Shown here: positions 8,272 through 15,821 of the stretch, piece by piece
Layout of the letters: every line of letters begins with the position of its first letter
How positions within the stretch are numbered: the stretch's first letter is position 1
Source: Kiloniellaceae bacterium
GTDB taxonomy: Bacteria; Pseudomonadota; Alphaproteobacteria; Kiloniellales; J153
Direction: 5' to 3'
NCBI GenBank assembly: GCA_021776115.1
Contig: JAJFGN010000050.1
Coordinates: forward strand, 1-38,442
Length of the DNA: 38,442 bases
The notes under the pieces: model-generated
Databases searched by the model: none
The model's input: the letters and a program-made list of their open reading frames with translations, nothing else
What the model was told of the DNA's origin: nothing
Program-made: the position numbers and the translations under genes

Positions 8272-9132
8272 TCAGCCGGATAGCTCTTTGCGCACGTCGA
8301 CCACCCGCAGGATCGCCGCCGCCATGAGCACGACGACGAGCAGCAGGATTACCGCGCTGGCCGCCGCGGACGGGTATTGCAGCATCGCGATCTCGTTCCA
8401 CATGGCGTAGACTGCCGAGGAGCTTTGCCCGCCGCTCATGATCTTGACCACGAAGAAATCACCCATGACCAGGGTGACCACGAAGATCGAACCGAGCGCG
8501 ATGCCGGTCTTGGTCAAGGGGATCACGACCTGGGTGATCACCTGCCAGCGGCTGGCCCCGGCGTCGACCGCCGCCTCCAGGATCGCCGGGTCGATCCGGG
8601 CCATGGAATTGAACAGGGTCACCACCATGAACAGCGTGAAGAGATGCACGTAGGCGACGATCACCGAGAAATCGGAGAATAGCAGGAAATCGAGCGGCTC
8701 GTCGATCAAGCCCAGGCCCATGAGGGTCTGATTGACCAACCCGTTGCGCCCTAGCACCGGAATCCAGGAAATCATGCGGATGATGTTCGAGGTCCAGAAC
8801 GGCACCGTGCAGACCAGGAAGAAGAAAATCTTCCACAGCAGAGACCGGACGTGGAACACCAGGAAGTACGAAACCGTGAAGCCGACGATCAGCGTGATCA
8901 GCCAGACGATCACCGAATACTTGAGCATGGTCAGGTAGAGGGTGACCGTGAGGCCGGACGAAAACACCTCCTCGTAGTTGTAGAACATGAAGGCGGGGAC
9001 GGTTTGAAAATTGACATAGTCGAAGAAGCTGACGACCACGACGGTCACCAGCGGTATGCCGAAAAACACCAAGAGGACCAGGGCAAGCGGCGCGACCTGG
9101 ATGTAGGGCACGACCGAGGACGGGACTTTCAT
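8272..9132 (-). CDS. ABC transporter permease, PotB-like
   Basis: Inner-membrane permease of 286 residues. The first helix is YIQVAPLALVLLVFFGIPLV and five further helices follow. The EAA loop reads LEAAVDAGASRWQVITQVVI and is followed by the PLTKTGIALGSI segment. An AGAGG ribosome-binding site precedes the start. It follows the binding-protein gene after a 79-base gap that contains a strong stem-loop. It pairs with the PotC-like permease. Confidence 0.9.
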   Translation of the reverse strand: MKVPSSVVPYIQVAPLALVLLVFFGIPLVTVVVVSFFDYVNFQTVPAFMFYNYEEVFSSGLTVTLYLTMLKYSVIVWLITLIVGFTVSYFLVFHVRSLLWKIFFFLVCTVPFWTSNIIRMISWIPVLGRNGLVNQTLMGLGLIDEPLDFLLFSDFSVIVAYVHLFTLFMVVTLFNSMARIDPAILEAAVDAGASRWQVITQVVIPLTKTGIALGSIFVVTLVMGDFFVVKIMSGGQSSSAVYAMWNEIAMLQYPSAAASAVILLLVVVLMAAAILRVVDVRKELSG

Positions 9133-9168
9133 GGTCGGGCGCCTCTTGGCTCACGAGGTGGGCATGCG

Positions 9169-9193
9169 ACGGGGCGGCCGGCGGCCGCCCCGT
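9169..9193 (-). terminator. Stem-loop after the polyamine-type binding-protein gene
   Basis: Perfect 11-base inverted repeat ACGGGGCGGCC / GGCCGCCCCGT with a 3-base loop, 19 bases past the binding-protein stop and 37 bases before the permease start. No T-tract follows, so it probably sets the expression ratio or mRNA stability within the operon rather than stopping it. Confidence 0.6.
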
Positions 9194-9211
9194 CCAGCGG
9201 TTCGCGGTCGC

Positions 9212-10519
9212 TCAGGCGGCGACGAACTCGTTCCACTTCCGGGTCATGTAACGGGATTCGTCCATGACCGTGTTCCAGGCGGCCACGTTGCCCATGCGCT
9301 CCCAGAACGCGCCGCCGTCGCGCACCGCGCCGGCCTTCTCCATGACGTTGCCGTAGGGATCGATGATATCGCCCTTGGCCGGCTTGCCCTCGTACCAGTA
9401 GCCCCACTCGTCTTCCGACATGAACTTCTTGGCGGTTTCCGGCACCGCGCTGTAATAGCCCTGGCGCGCGATGAAGGCACCTTCCCAGCCCGAATGGTAC
9501 CAGTTGAGGTAGTCGTAGGCCGCCTCGAGCCGGATGCCGTCGAGGTGCTTCATCAGGCTCATCGCGCTGGCCCACGCGCGATAACCCTCCTCGAGCGGCG
9601 CGTAGTAGACCGGGATGCCGCGCGAGCGCACCGCGGTCACCGCCGGCGACCACATGGACTGGATCACGACCTCGCCGGAGGCCATCAGGTTGACCGATTC
9701 GTCGAAGGTCGACCAGAAGGCGCGGAACTGGCCGGACTTCTTGGCGTCGATCAGGATCGCGATGGTCTTGTCGATCTCCTCGCGGGTCATGTTGCCCTTG
9801 TCGGCGTACTTCAGGTCGCCGCGCGATTCGATGGCCATGGCCGCGTCCATGATGCCGATCTCGGGCACGTCGAGGATGGCCGCCTTGCCCTTGAACTCCG
9901 GGTTGAGCAACTCGTGCCAATTCTTGATCTCGCGCTTGATCAGGTCCGGCCGGATGCCCAGCGTATCGGCGTTGTAGATCATCGGAATGCCGCTCGCCCA
10001 TTTGGTCGGGCCGTCGTTGAAGGATTTTGCGTCCGCCCCGCCCAGATATTGAACCTCGTAGGGCAGCACGCCTTGGCGCGAGACCTTGCGGCCATCGGGA
10101 TACTCGCCCTTGGTGAAGATCGGCACCACCTGATCCCAATACTTGAACTTGTCGAGGTCGACCGGCTGCAGGATGTCGCCCCGCGGGATCAGCTGCTGCA
10201 GGAAAAAGTACTCGGTGTCCGCGATGTCCACCGTCTTCGGCTGGGTCACGAGGCGGTTGCGCAAGGCGTCGTGCGCCAGCGCCTGCATCTCGATCTTGAA
10301 GGGCAGGTCCTTGTTCGCCTGGTTCGCGATGTCGATGATCGCGGAATACGGGGCGCCGACGTGATGAATGGTGATGTCCTTGATATTCTGCGCCCAGATT
10401 GTGGGGAATCCCGTGACGGCGCCCGATCCGACGGCCAATCCCGCCGTGGCGGCCGCGCCCTTGAGGACCTTGCGCCGGCTGAGTCCGGATGCACGCTTGG
10501 AATTTTTGTTGGGTTCCAT
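9212..10519 (-). CDS. Extracellular solute-binding protein, spermidine/putrescine type (PotD-like)
   Basis: Periplasmic binding protein of 435 residues, somewhat longer than PotD. Its N-terminus carries a twin-arginine signal, LSRRKVLKGAAATAGLAVGS, suggesting export in folded form, with cleavage near residues 40-45. The mature part opens NIKDITIHHVGAPYSAIIDI, and aromatic-rich segments typical of type II binding proteins follow, such as VVIQSMWSPAVTAVRSRGIP and YDYLNWYHSGWEGAF. The ribosome-binding site is GGAGAGG. It is the first transporter gene, 110 bases after the disrupted ureidoglycolate lyase gene. The ligand is unknown; the downstream imidase, hydantoinase and amidase suggest a cyclic or linear amide (inference). 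Confidence 0.9.
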   Translation of the reverse strand: MEPNKNSKRASGLSRRKVLKGAAATAGLAVGSGAVTGFPTIWAQNIKDITIHHVGAPYSAIIDIANQANKDLPFKIEMQALAHDALRNRLVTQPKTVDIADTEYFFLQQLIPRGDILQPVDLDKFKYWDQVVPIFTKGEYPDGRKVSRQGVLPYEVQYLGGADAKSFNDGPTKWASGIPMIYNADTLGIRPDLIKREIKNWHELLNPEFKGKAAILDVPEIGIMDAAMAIESRGDLKYADKGNMTREEIDKTIAILIDAKKSGQFRAFWSTFDESVNLMASGEVVIQSMWSPAVTAVRSRGIPVYYAPLEEGYRAWASAMSLMKHLDGIRLEAAYDYLNWYHSGWEGAFIARQGYYSAVPETAKKFMSEDEWGYWYEGKPAKGDIIDPYGNVMEKAGAVRDGGAFWERMGNVAAWNTVMDESRYMTRKWNEFVAA

Positions 10520-10629
10520 TTGCCTCTCCTTTCCCTGTGTTTATCACACCAAGAGATCGCTTTCGGAAACATTATCGGACGGTCAAGAACAGGTCAAATC
10601 GCCGCTACCGCGCGGCCGGTCGGACCGGT

Positions 10630-11132
10630 TCAATGCCGCACCTCGACGGGCGCGTCGAGCGGGCGCACCTCGCAGTCCTCGGCCGCCGCTGGCGCTTGCC
10701 ACATGAACATCGCGAAAGTCGCCGCCCCGTCGAACGATACCAGCGGATAGTGCCAGACGCCGGGCCCATAGCATATGCCTTGCGCCGAGGTCGCGACGAA
10801 TGCGCGCAGGGTTTCCAAACGCGGCCCGCCGTCCGCCGCCTGCCCGGCTGCTACCACGAGATAACGCGCCGCGTTCATCGGCACGAAGACTTGGCAGCTT
10901 GCCGGATGGCGCTCCAGATAGTCGACCGTCAGCGGCAGACAACTGGGCTCGATCCGATAAAGCGCGAGCGTGGGGTCGCCGGCCGGCCGCCGGTGCGCCA
11001 GCTCGGCGCTCTGATCGAAGCGCAGCGCGCGCCCGTTGTTGACCGCGCGGCCCTGTATGCCGGCCGCCCAATGACGGCGCCATAGGGCGCGAAGGCGTCG
11101 CATGTCAGAGGCGCGGGGTTGGCGACCGCCAT
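10630..11132 (-). pseudogene. allA: Ureidoglycolate lyase, reading frame disrupted
   Basis: AllA-family enzyme, which splits ureidoglycolate into glyoxylate and urea at the end of allantoin degradation. The N-terminus (ATG 11132: MAVANPAPLTCDAFAPYGAVIG) and the rest (IQGRAVNNGRALRFDQSAEL, LPLTVDYLERHPASCQVFVPM, GICYGPGVWHYPL) align well with the family but lie in different frames. The shift falls near 11068-11075 in a GGCGGCCGGC tract, where one extra or two missing bases would explain it. Both halves look otherwise intact and conserved, so a sequencing error or a very recent mutation is likelier than an old pseudogene. If real, only the fragment from 11103 could be made. The gene heads the long minus-strand operon and lies about 210 bases below the operator at 11343-11360. 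Confidence 0.75.
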
Positions 11133-11274
11133 GGCGGCCTCAGACCGGCGCGGCGGGCGGCCAGGGCGCCGGCCGGACCGGAGACGGCGTTGCCAACAAC
11201 AGACGCGACCACGGCGACATGGCGAAACCCTCCGCGTTGGGTCCATTGCCGCGATCGTCGGCGCGGGTCCGCGA

Positions 11275-11308
11275 CGGCGTGTCGAGGCGGCGTGTCGAGG
11301 CGGCGTGG
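11275..11308. repeat. Short tandem repeat, 13-base unit
   Basis: CGGCGTGTCGAGG occurs twice in tandem, followed by a 7-base partial copy, in the leader region between the operator and the ureidoglycolate lyase start. No coding function is seen in 11133-11440. Confidence 0.7.
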
Positions 11309-11326
11309 CCGGGTGTTCGTTTCACG

Positions 11327-11360
11327 ATTCTACCGGTCTGACCGATCCGACAAAGGATTG
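11327..11360 (-). promoter_or_regulatory. Operator and -10 box of the ring-opening operon
   Basis: CGATCC-GACAAA-GGATTG (11343-11360) is the second copy of the operator found at 1838-1857, matching at 15 of 18 bases. Read leftward, TAGAAT (11332-11327) is a good -10 hexamer placed so that the operator overlaps the expected -35 region. This marks the probable promoter of the ureidoglycolate lyase-transporter-hydrolase operon, with repression by the GntR regulator at 1960 (inference). Confidence 0.45.
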
Positions 11361-11381
11361 CCCGGGGACCGGTTTTCGTCA

Positions 11382-11411
11382 AGACTGAATCCGCGCAGAC
11401 TGAATCCGCGC
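11382..11411. repeat. Tandem duplication, 15-base unit
   Basis: AGACTGAATCCGCGC is exactly duplicated head to tail, just upstream of the operator at 11343-11360 and next to the IS6-family remnant. Confidence 0.75.
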
Positions 11412-11440
11412 GGGTCCTGGATGCCTCGACGAAGCGCCGC

Positions 11441-11575
11441 CGGTTTAATGCGAGCAAGTCTCAGAAGTGCCCGGGCCGCTGGCTATCAGGGCGCCAGTCG
11501 ACGTCATTCGGCCAAGGCCGCGGAGCAGTTCTGCTTGAAGGTTTCGCGGCTATAGAAATGGCGTCAACTCGTCCT
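11441..11575 (-). mobile_element. IS6-family element remnant, left end and transposase C-terminus
   Basis: This stretch aligns base by base with the left ends of the two other IS6-family copies (15822 and 28656): GGTTTAATGCGA matches their sub-terminal sequence. The minus-strand translation FKQNCSAALAE matches the transposase C-terminus FKQNRSAALAE. Only about 130 bases survive, and the terminal repeat is degraded. Confidence 0.65.
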
Positions 11576-11672
11576 ATGAATGAAGCGGTTTTTTCGTGAT
11601 TTAACGGACCACAACCTGTGGTGGCCACACGTATGCGGTGGAATCGGACGGATCATCGATTTAGCGGCCATT

Positions 11673-11815
11673 GCAGGGCCGAGGTTTGCAACGGCAGTTA
11701 GAACGAAACGGTCGGCGACAATGCGTGATTTGCCCCAATGGAGGCGGCGTCTGGACGAGATTCCGGTACGGATCGACGGCAAAATTCACTACCTTTGGCG
11801 AGCGGTCGACGTTAC
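11673..11815 (+). mobile_element. IS6-family transposase internal fragment
   Basis: Plus-strand translation gives GPRFATAVRTKR, then QWRRRLDEIPVRIDGK and IHYLWRAVD. These match FGPMFATEIRKRR and QLRWHLDEVFV-x-NGE-x-HYLWRAVD of the other copies, including the first catalytic Asp of the DDE triad (LDE). Homology stops abruptly at VD, 48 bases before the acquired ABC operon. The orientation is opposite to the piece at 11441-11575, so the two come from different copies or an inversion. Confidence 0.7.
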
Positions 11816-11862
11816 GCTCTAATTGATCTCAATTCCGGAGGCATAAGAAAGGAGCAAACCTT

Positions 11863-12942
11863 ATGGTCAATCGTATCCGTCGCCGTACCATTTTGAAGAC
11901 TGCCGCCGCCGGCGCAGCACTTGGTATGTTCGCGCCATTTAAGCGTGCCATCGCCGCAAACGATCTTGTTTGGATGACCTGGGAAAATCTGGCGAAGGAT
12001 GAGTATCTCGCAGCCTTTCTCGAAAAAAGCGACGTTTCCATAACCAAGAATTTCATCGGCACCGACGACGAGCAGTTCGCAAAGTTGCGGGCAGGCGGCG
12101 CATCCTCGGTCGATCTCATCACGCCGGGCCTCGACAAGGTCGAATTCTACGTGGCCTCCAACCTGCTTCAACCGATCGATTTCGACAAGGTTCCCAATGC
12201 GGCGCTGCTCTATGACACCTTCAAGAACACCGATCTTGGCAAGAAGGATGGCAAGACCTACGGCGTACCTTTCTATTGGGGCATTAATCCCATCGTTTAT
12301 CGCGCCGATCTCATGGACTCGGAACCGGATTGGTCGGTATTTTTTGAAGGGGACAAATATGCCGGCAAGCTTGCCATGCGGGACTATGCGCTCGAAGGTA
12401 TCATGATCGCGGCAATGTATCTTGGCATTCCGCGCGACAGGATGTTCCACATGGACGACGCCGAGCTGGCGGAAGTGAAAAAGGCACTGAAGGCGCAGAA
12501 GAAACTTCTGCGCACTTACTGGAACTCCATTGGCGATCTGACCAATCTTTTTGCCACCGGCGAGATCGTTTGCGCCTTTTCTTGGGTTCCGCCTTACTAT
12601 GATCTGAGGGCCCGCGGACTGAACATGGGCATGGCAAAACCGAAAGCGGGCGTTATCGGCTGGTGTGACACGATCGCCGTTCCGGCGAGTGTCGAAGGCG
12701 AAATGCGCGATGTGGTTTTCGATTTCGTGAACTATCTGCTCGGCCCCGAATATGGCGAAAAGCTTGCCTTCGGCGGTCCCTATGCGCAGAGCACGTCCGC
12801 AATCCGAGACAAGCTTCCCGAAGAACAACGCGAGAAGATCTTCATCCAGGATCTGTCAATCATGGATTCCTTCGTCTGGAAGGAAAATCCGCCACGCTAC
12901 AATGACTGGGTGGCATTGTGGAATGAGGTGAAAGCAAGCTAA
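11863..12942 (+). CDS. Spermidine/putrescine-type solute-binding protein of the acquired operon
   Basis: Periplasmic binding protein of 359 residues. The N-terminus RIRRRTILKTAAAGAALGMF is a Tat-like signal with cleavage near AIAA (residues 29-32). The mature protein begins NDLVWMTWENLAKDEYLAAF, and YGVPFYWGINPIVYRAD and FNTD-type aromatic pocket segments follow, as in PotD/PotF. An AAAGGAG ribosome-binding site precedes the ATG. Codon choice is visibly more A/T-rich than in the flanking operons; the 60 bases 12001-12060 are 45% G+C by direct count. It is the first gene of a four-gene operon (binding protein, ATPase, permease, permease), an order different from the operon at 6236-10519. Remnants of IS6 elements lie on both sides. 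Confidence 0.9.
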   Translation: MVNRIRRRTILKTAAAGAALGMFAPFKRAIAANDLVWMTWENLAKDEYLAAFLEKSDVSITKNFIGTDDEQFAKLRAGGASSVDLITPGLDKVEFYVASNLLQPIDFDKVPNAALLYDTFKNTDLGKKDGKTYGVPFYWGINPIVYRADLMDSEPDWSVFFEGDKYAGKLAMRDYALEGIMIAAMYLGIPRDRMFHMDDAELAEVKKALKAQKKLLRTYWNSIGDLTNLFATGEIVCAFSWVPPYYDLRARGLNMGMAKPKAGVIGWCDTIAVPASVEGEMRDVVFDFVNYLLGPEYGEKLAFGGPYAQSTSAIRDKLPEEQREKIFIQDLSIMDSFVWKENPPRYNDWVALWNEVKAS

Positions 12943-12945
12943 TCC

Positions 12946-14055
12946 ATGACGCCTGCCGAGCAATATGCAGAAACAGAAGGGGGGCGGTCACACCGCCCCC
13001 TTCTGACAGCTACCGGCCTGCATAAGAATTATGGCTCCGTTCATGCGGTGCGCGGCGTGGATTTTCATCTCGAAGCAAACAGCTATGTGACTTTGCTCGG
13101 GCCGTCCGGCTGCGGCAAGACGTCCATCCTGCGGATGATTGGTGGGTTTGAGGACGTGTCGTCGGGCCATCTGGAACTGAACGGCGACTCGCTGGTGAAT
13201 ATACCCGCCAACCAGAGACCCGTTAACACGGTTTTCCAGAGCTATGCGCTCTTTCCGCATCTGAGTGTCGAGGACAATGTCGCTTTCGGATTGGCTTACA
13301 AGAACCTAGACCGGGCCACCATAAACCGGAAAGTGGCAAGCGCGCTCACCATCATGCAAATGAGCGAGATGGCGAAACGCCGTCCCCGCCAGCTTTCCGG
13401 TGGTCAGGAGCAGCGGGTTGCTCTCGCGCGCGCCATCGTCAATGAGCCGAAGCTCTTACTTCTCGATGAACCGTTGTCCGCGCTCGACCGGCGGATGCGC
13501 AAAGACATGCAGATAGAACTGAAGGATCTGCAGCGCCGCCTCAAAATGACCTTCCTGCACGTCACCCACGATCAGGAAGAGGCTTTCGCGCTCTCCGACT
13601 GGCTGATTGTGATGAACAATGGGCGGATTGAACAGCAGGGAACGCCGCAGGAAATTTATCAATGTCCCGCAACCTCCTATGTTGCCGATTTCATCGGCGG
13701 AGCAAATAGGCTTCCTGGCAGAATTCTGGAATCCGACAACCGGTTATCGACAATCGAAACCGCGCTCGGTCAATTCCAGGCGTCTTCGGTTTCCGGCCTT
13801 ACGCCCGACTCGGGTGCCGTGATCTGTTGGCGACCTGAACAGCTTCATCCGGCGCGCGGCGGCGCAATCGAGGTGACTGTTACACACCACGTCTTTCGCG
13901 GCGCCGAATGGTTGATCGAAGCCAAGGCGCAGGATGATACGACATTGAGCTTCGTGGTGCGTGAGGACGCGGTGCCCGAAATCGGTGCACGGATACAGCT
14001 CTCATTCAATCCGGAAAATGCGTGGATTGCGGCCGACGACAGCGCGGAAAAATAG
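12946..14055 (+). CDS. ABC transporter ATP-binding protein, PotA-like, of the acquired operon
   Basis: ATPase of 369 residues: Walker [10 protein letters not shown] (52-60), Q-loop [12 protein letters not shown], signature LSGGQEQRVALARAI (150-164), Walker B LLLDEP (171-176) with SALDRRM, and a C-terminal TOBE-type domain after about residue 240. The assigned start is the ATG three bases after the binding-protein stop. The first 18 codons include a strong hairpin (12974-13005) and are not conserved in the family, whose homology begins at LLTATGLHKNYG, so a later non-ATG start cannot be excluded. It partners the permeases at 14059 and 14930. Confidence 0.9.
   Translation: MTPAEQYAETEGGRSHRPLLTATGLHKNYGSVHAVRGVDFHLEANSYVTLLGPSGCGKTSILRMIGGFEDVSSGHLELNGDSLVNIPANQRPVNTVFQSYALFPHLSVEDNVAFGLAYKNLDRATINRKVASALTIMQMSEMAKRRPRQLSGGQEQRVALARAIVNEPKLLLLDEPLSALDRRMRKDMQIELKDLQRRLKMTFLHVTHDQEEAFALSDWLIVMNNGRIEQQGTPQEIYQCPATSYVADFIGGANRLPGRILESDNRLSTIETALGQFQASSVSGLTPDSGAVICWRPEQLHPARGGAIEVTVTHHVFRGAEWLIEAKAQDDTTLSFVVREDAVPEIGARIQLSFNPENAWIAADDSAEK
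12974..13005 (+). terminator. Stem-loop after the acquired binding-protein gene, inside the ATPase 5' end
   Basis: Near-perfect inverted repeat: 5' arm CAGAAGGGGGGCGGT (12974-12988) and 3' arm ACCGCCCCCTTCTG (12992-13005), with one bulged G and a 3-base loop. It lies 32 bases past the binding-protein stop, the same relative place as the hairpins at 430, 9169 and 23565. Confidence 0.55.
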
Positions 14056-14058
14056 GCC

Positions 14059-14925
14059 ATGGAACGTTCGTATCTTGGTACCTGGCTGGCCTTACCCGTT
14101 GTAGGCGCCGTAACCGCACTTTGCATTGCGCCCTTGGCTATCTTGCTGGTTTACAGCTTCTTTCAAGTCAATTTTGTTTTTATCCTCAAAGATCCGACCC
14201 TGGAAAACTATGCCCGACTTGCCGCCAGCGATACCTATCGCAACCTAATCACAAAAGCCTTTGTATCCGGTGGGTTGGTTGCGGCGATAACCGCCGTCAT
14301 CGGGCATCCGATCGCCTATCATATAGCCAAACGGGTTACGCATTATAAATCCGCACTGTTAATCCTACTGCTTGTACCGCTTTACACCGGCGACCTGGTG
14401 CGGATTTTCGCTTGGCGCGTCCTTCTCGGTGCGGAAGGCGTGCTGAACAGTTTTCTGATCTGGGCCGGCGTTATAACGGAACCGATAGGCGCCTTGCTTT
14501 TCAGTTCGCTGGCAACCCATATCGTGCTGACCTATAATTTTCTGCCCTTCATGGTGCTCGGTCTTTGGTTGGCATACGAAAGCCTCGATGACAGGTTGGT
14601 GGAGGCCGCCTCGGACCTGGGGGCTGGCCGCGTTTCCTCGTTTCTCCGCATTACGTTTCCCTTGACCCTGCCCGGTCTAATCGCCGGCGGCATGATGGTC
14701 TTCGTCATGGTGGTCGGGGACTATTTGACGCCGCAGCTGGTCGGCGGTGTGTCCGGCATTACCATTGTAAGCGCCATCAACGATCTATTCGGCACCGCAT
14801 TCGACTGGCCGCTCGGATCGGCCATTGCCTGGACCATGCTTGCGATCCTATGCCTTTTCTTCACACTTGCGGCTCTTGTCATAAGCCGTTCTACCTGGGG
14901 TCGCGCGCTCATGGGGGGTGAGTGA
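14059..14925 (+). CDS. ABC transporter permease, PotB-like, of the acquired operon
   Basis: Inner-membrane permease of 288 residues. The first helix is LPVVGAVTALCIAPLAILLV and there are about six in total. The EAA loop VEAASDLGAGRVSSFLRITF is followed by PLTLPGLIAGGMMVF and the YLTPQLVGG motif near the end, both usual in PotB. It starts three bases after the ATPase stop and overlaps the region of the next permease start. Confidence 0.92.
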   Translation: MERSYLGTWLALPVVGAVTALCIAPLAILLVYSFFQVNFVFILKDPTLENYARLAASDTYRNLITKAFVSGGLVAAITAVIGHPIAYHIAKRVTHYKSALLILLLVPLYTGDLVRIFAWRVLLGAEGVLNSFLIWAGVITEPIGALLFSSLATHIVLTYNFLPFMVLGLWLAYESLDDRLVEAASDLGAGRVSSFLRITFPLTLPGLIAGGMMVFVMVVGDYLTPQLVGGVSGITIVSAINDLFGTAFDWPLGSAIAWTMLAILCLFFTLAALVISRSTWGRALMGGE

Positions 14926-14929
14926 GTCC

Positions 14930-15706
14930 ATGAAGCGTGCGACGATTCTGGTCGATCTTTGGGTGGTTCTGGTCTATGGATTCATGTACCTGCCGATCGC
15001 CGTCATTCTTATTTTTTCCTTCAATGCATCGGAAATTATCGCGTTCCCCTTGCAGGGATTTACGACACATTGGTTCGGTACGGTCTTTACCGATACCCGA
15101 CTAACGGGCGGGCTTGGTATAACGTTTCTGGTTTCGATTCCCGTCTCCATTTTGTCCACTATCCTCGGCGCGATGGCTGCCTTGGCCCTAACCCGCTACA
15201 AATTGAGGTTCCGGGCCGCATTCCTGGTGATGCTGTTTGTGCCCTTCCTGATTCCTAAGGTCATTCTTGCGGTTTCCCACCTGATTTTGCTTTCGGAACT
15301 CGGAATAGAGCGAAGCCTCCTGACGATCATCGCTGCCCAGACGATTATTATCCTGCCTTTCACGTCACTGATCATTGCTTCAGTGCTAATACGTATCGAC
15401 CGTCGAATCGAGGAGGCTGCGGCTGATCTTGGCGCCAATCGCATCAGCATCTTCCGTCGTGTGACCTTGCCATTGACGAAAAACGGCTTGATGGCGGCAT
15501 CTTTCATCGCCTTCGTCTTGTCTTCATCGGAATATGTCCTGACGTCATTTGTGAGTGGACGAAAGCAACCGCTTTCAATCCTGGTAGCATCGGACTTCCG
15601 GTTCAACATTTCTCCAACACTGGATGCGCTCGCGTTCTTGATTGTTTTGGCAAATATCACCCTGGTTGGTATAGGCGAAATTGTGCGTCTCAAGTCACGC
15701 CGATGA
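14930..15706 (+). CDS. ABC transporter permease, PotC-like, of the acquired operon
   Basis: Inner-membrane permease of about 258 residues. An in-frame GTG at 14918 overlaps the previous stop. The ATG at 14930 is better placed behind GGGGGTGAG and is preferred. The first helix covers VDLWVVLVYGFMYLPIAVIL, and the EAA loop is EEAAADLGANRISIFRRVTL. It ends at the right margin of the atypical segment; about 115 bases later the IS6-family left end begins. Confidence 0.9.
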   Translation: MKRATILVDLWVVLVYGFMYLPIAVILIFSFNASEIIAFPLQGFTTHWFGTVFTDTRLTGGLGITFLVSIPVSILSTILGAMAALALTRYKLRFRAAFLVMLFVPFLIPKVILAVSHLILLSELGIERSLLTIIAAQTIIILPFTSLIIASVLIRIDRRIEEAAADLGANRISIFRRVTLPLTKNGLMAASFIAFVLSSSEYVLTSFVSGRKQPLSILVASDFRFNISPTLDALAFLIVLANITLVGIGEIVRLKSRR

Positions 15707-15821
15707 GAGAGAGATGCGGCCTAGTGGCACTGACGCGTTAACTTGTGCAGCCGCACGAAGCATTCAGAGATCAAGAGCAGATCGGATTGCGACGGCACCG
15801 TGCCTGTCCCTACCGAAAATT

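Noticed and set aside
9131-10750. 539-codon open frame opposite the PotD-like gene
   Set aside because: It is antisense to a clear binding-protein gene, with His/Arg/Asp-rich composition typical of an antisense shadow in G+C-rich DNA.
11140-11457. Open frame of 105 codons upstream of the ureidoglycolate lyase
   Set aside because: No recognisable domain; it spans the operator, tandem repeats and the IS remnant.
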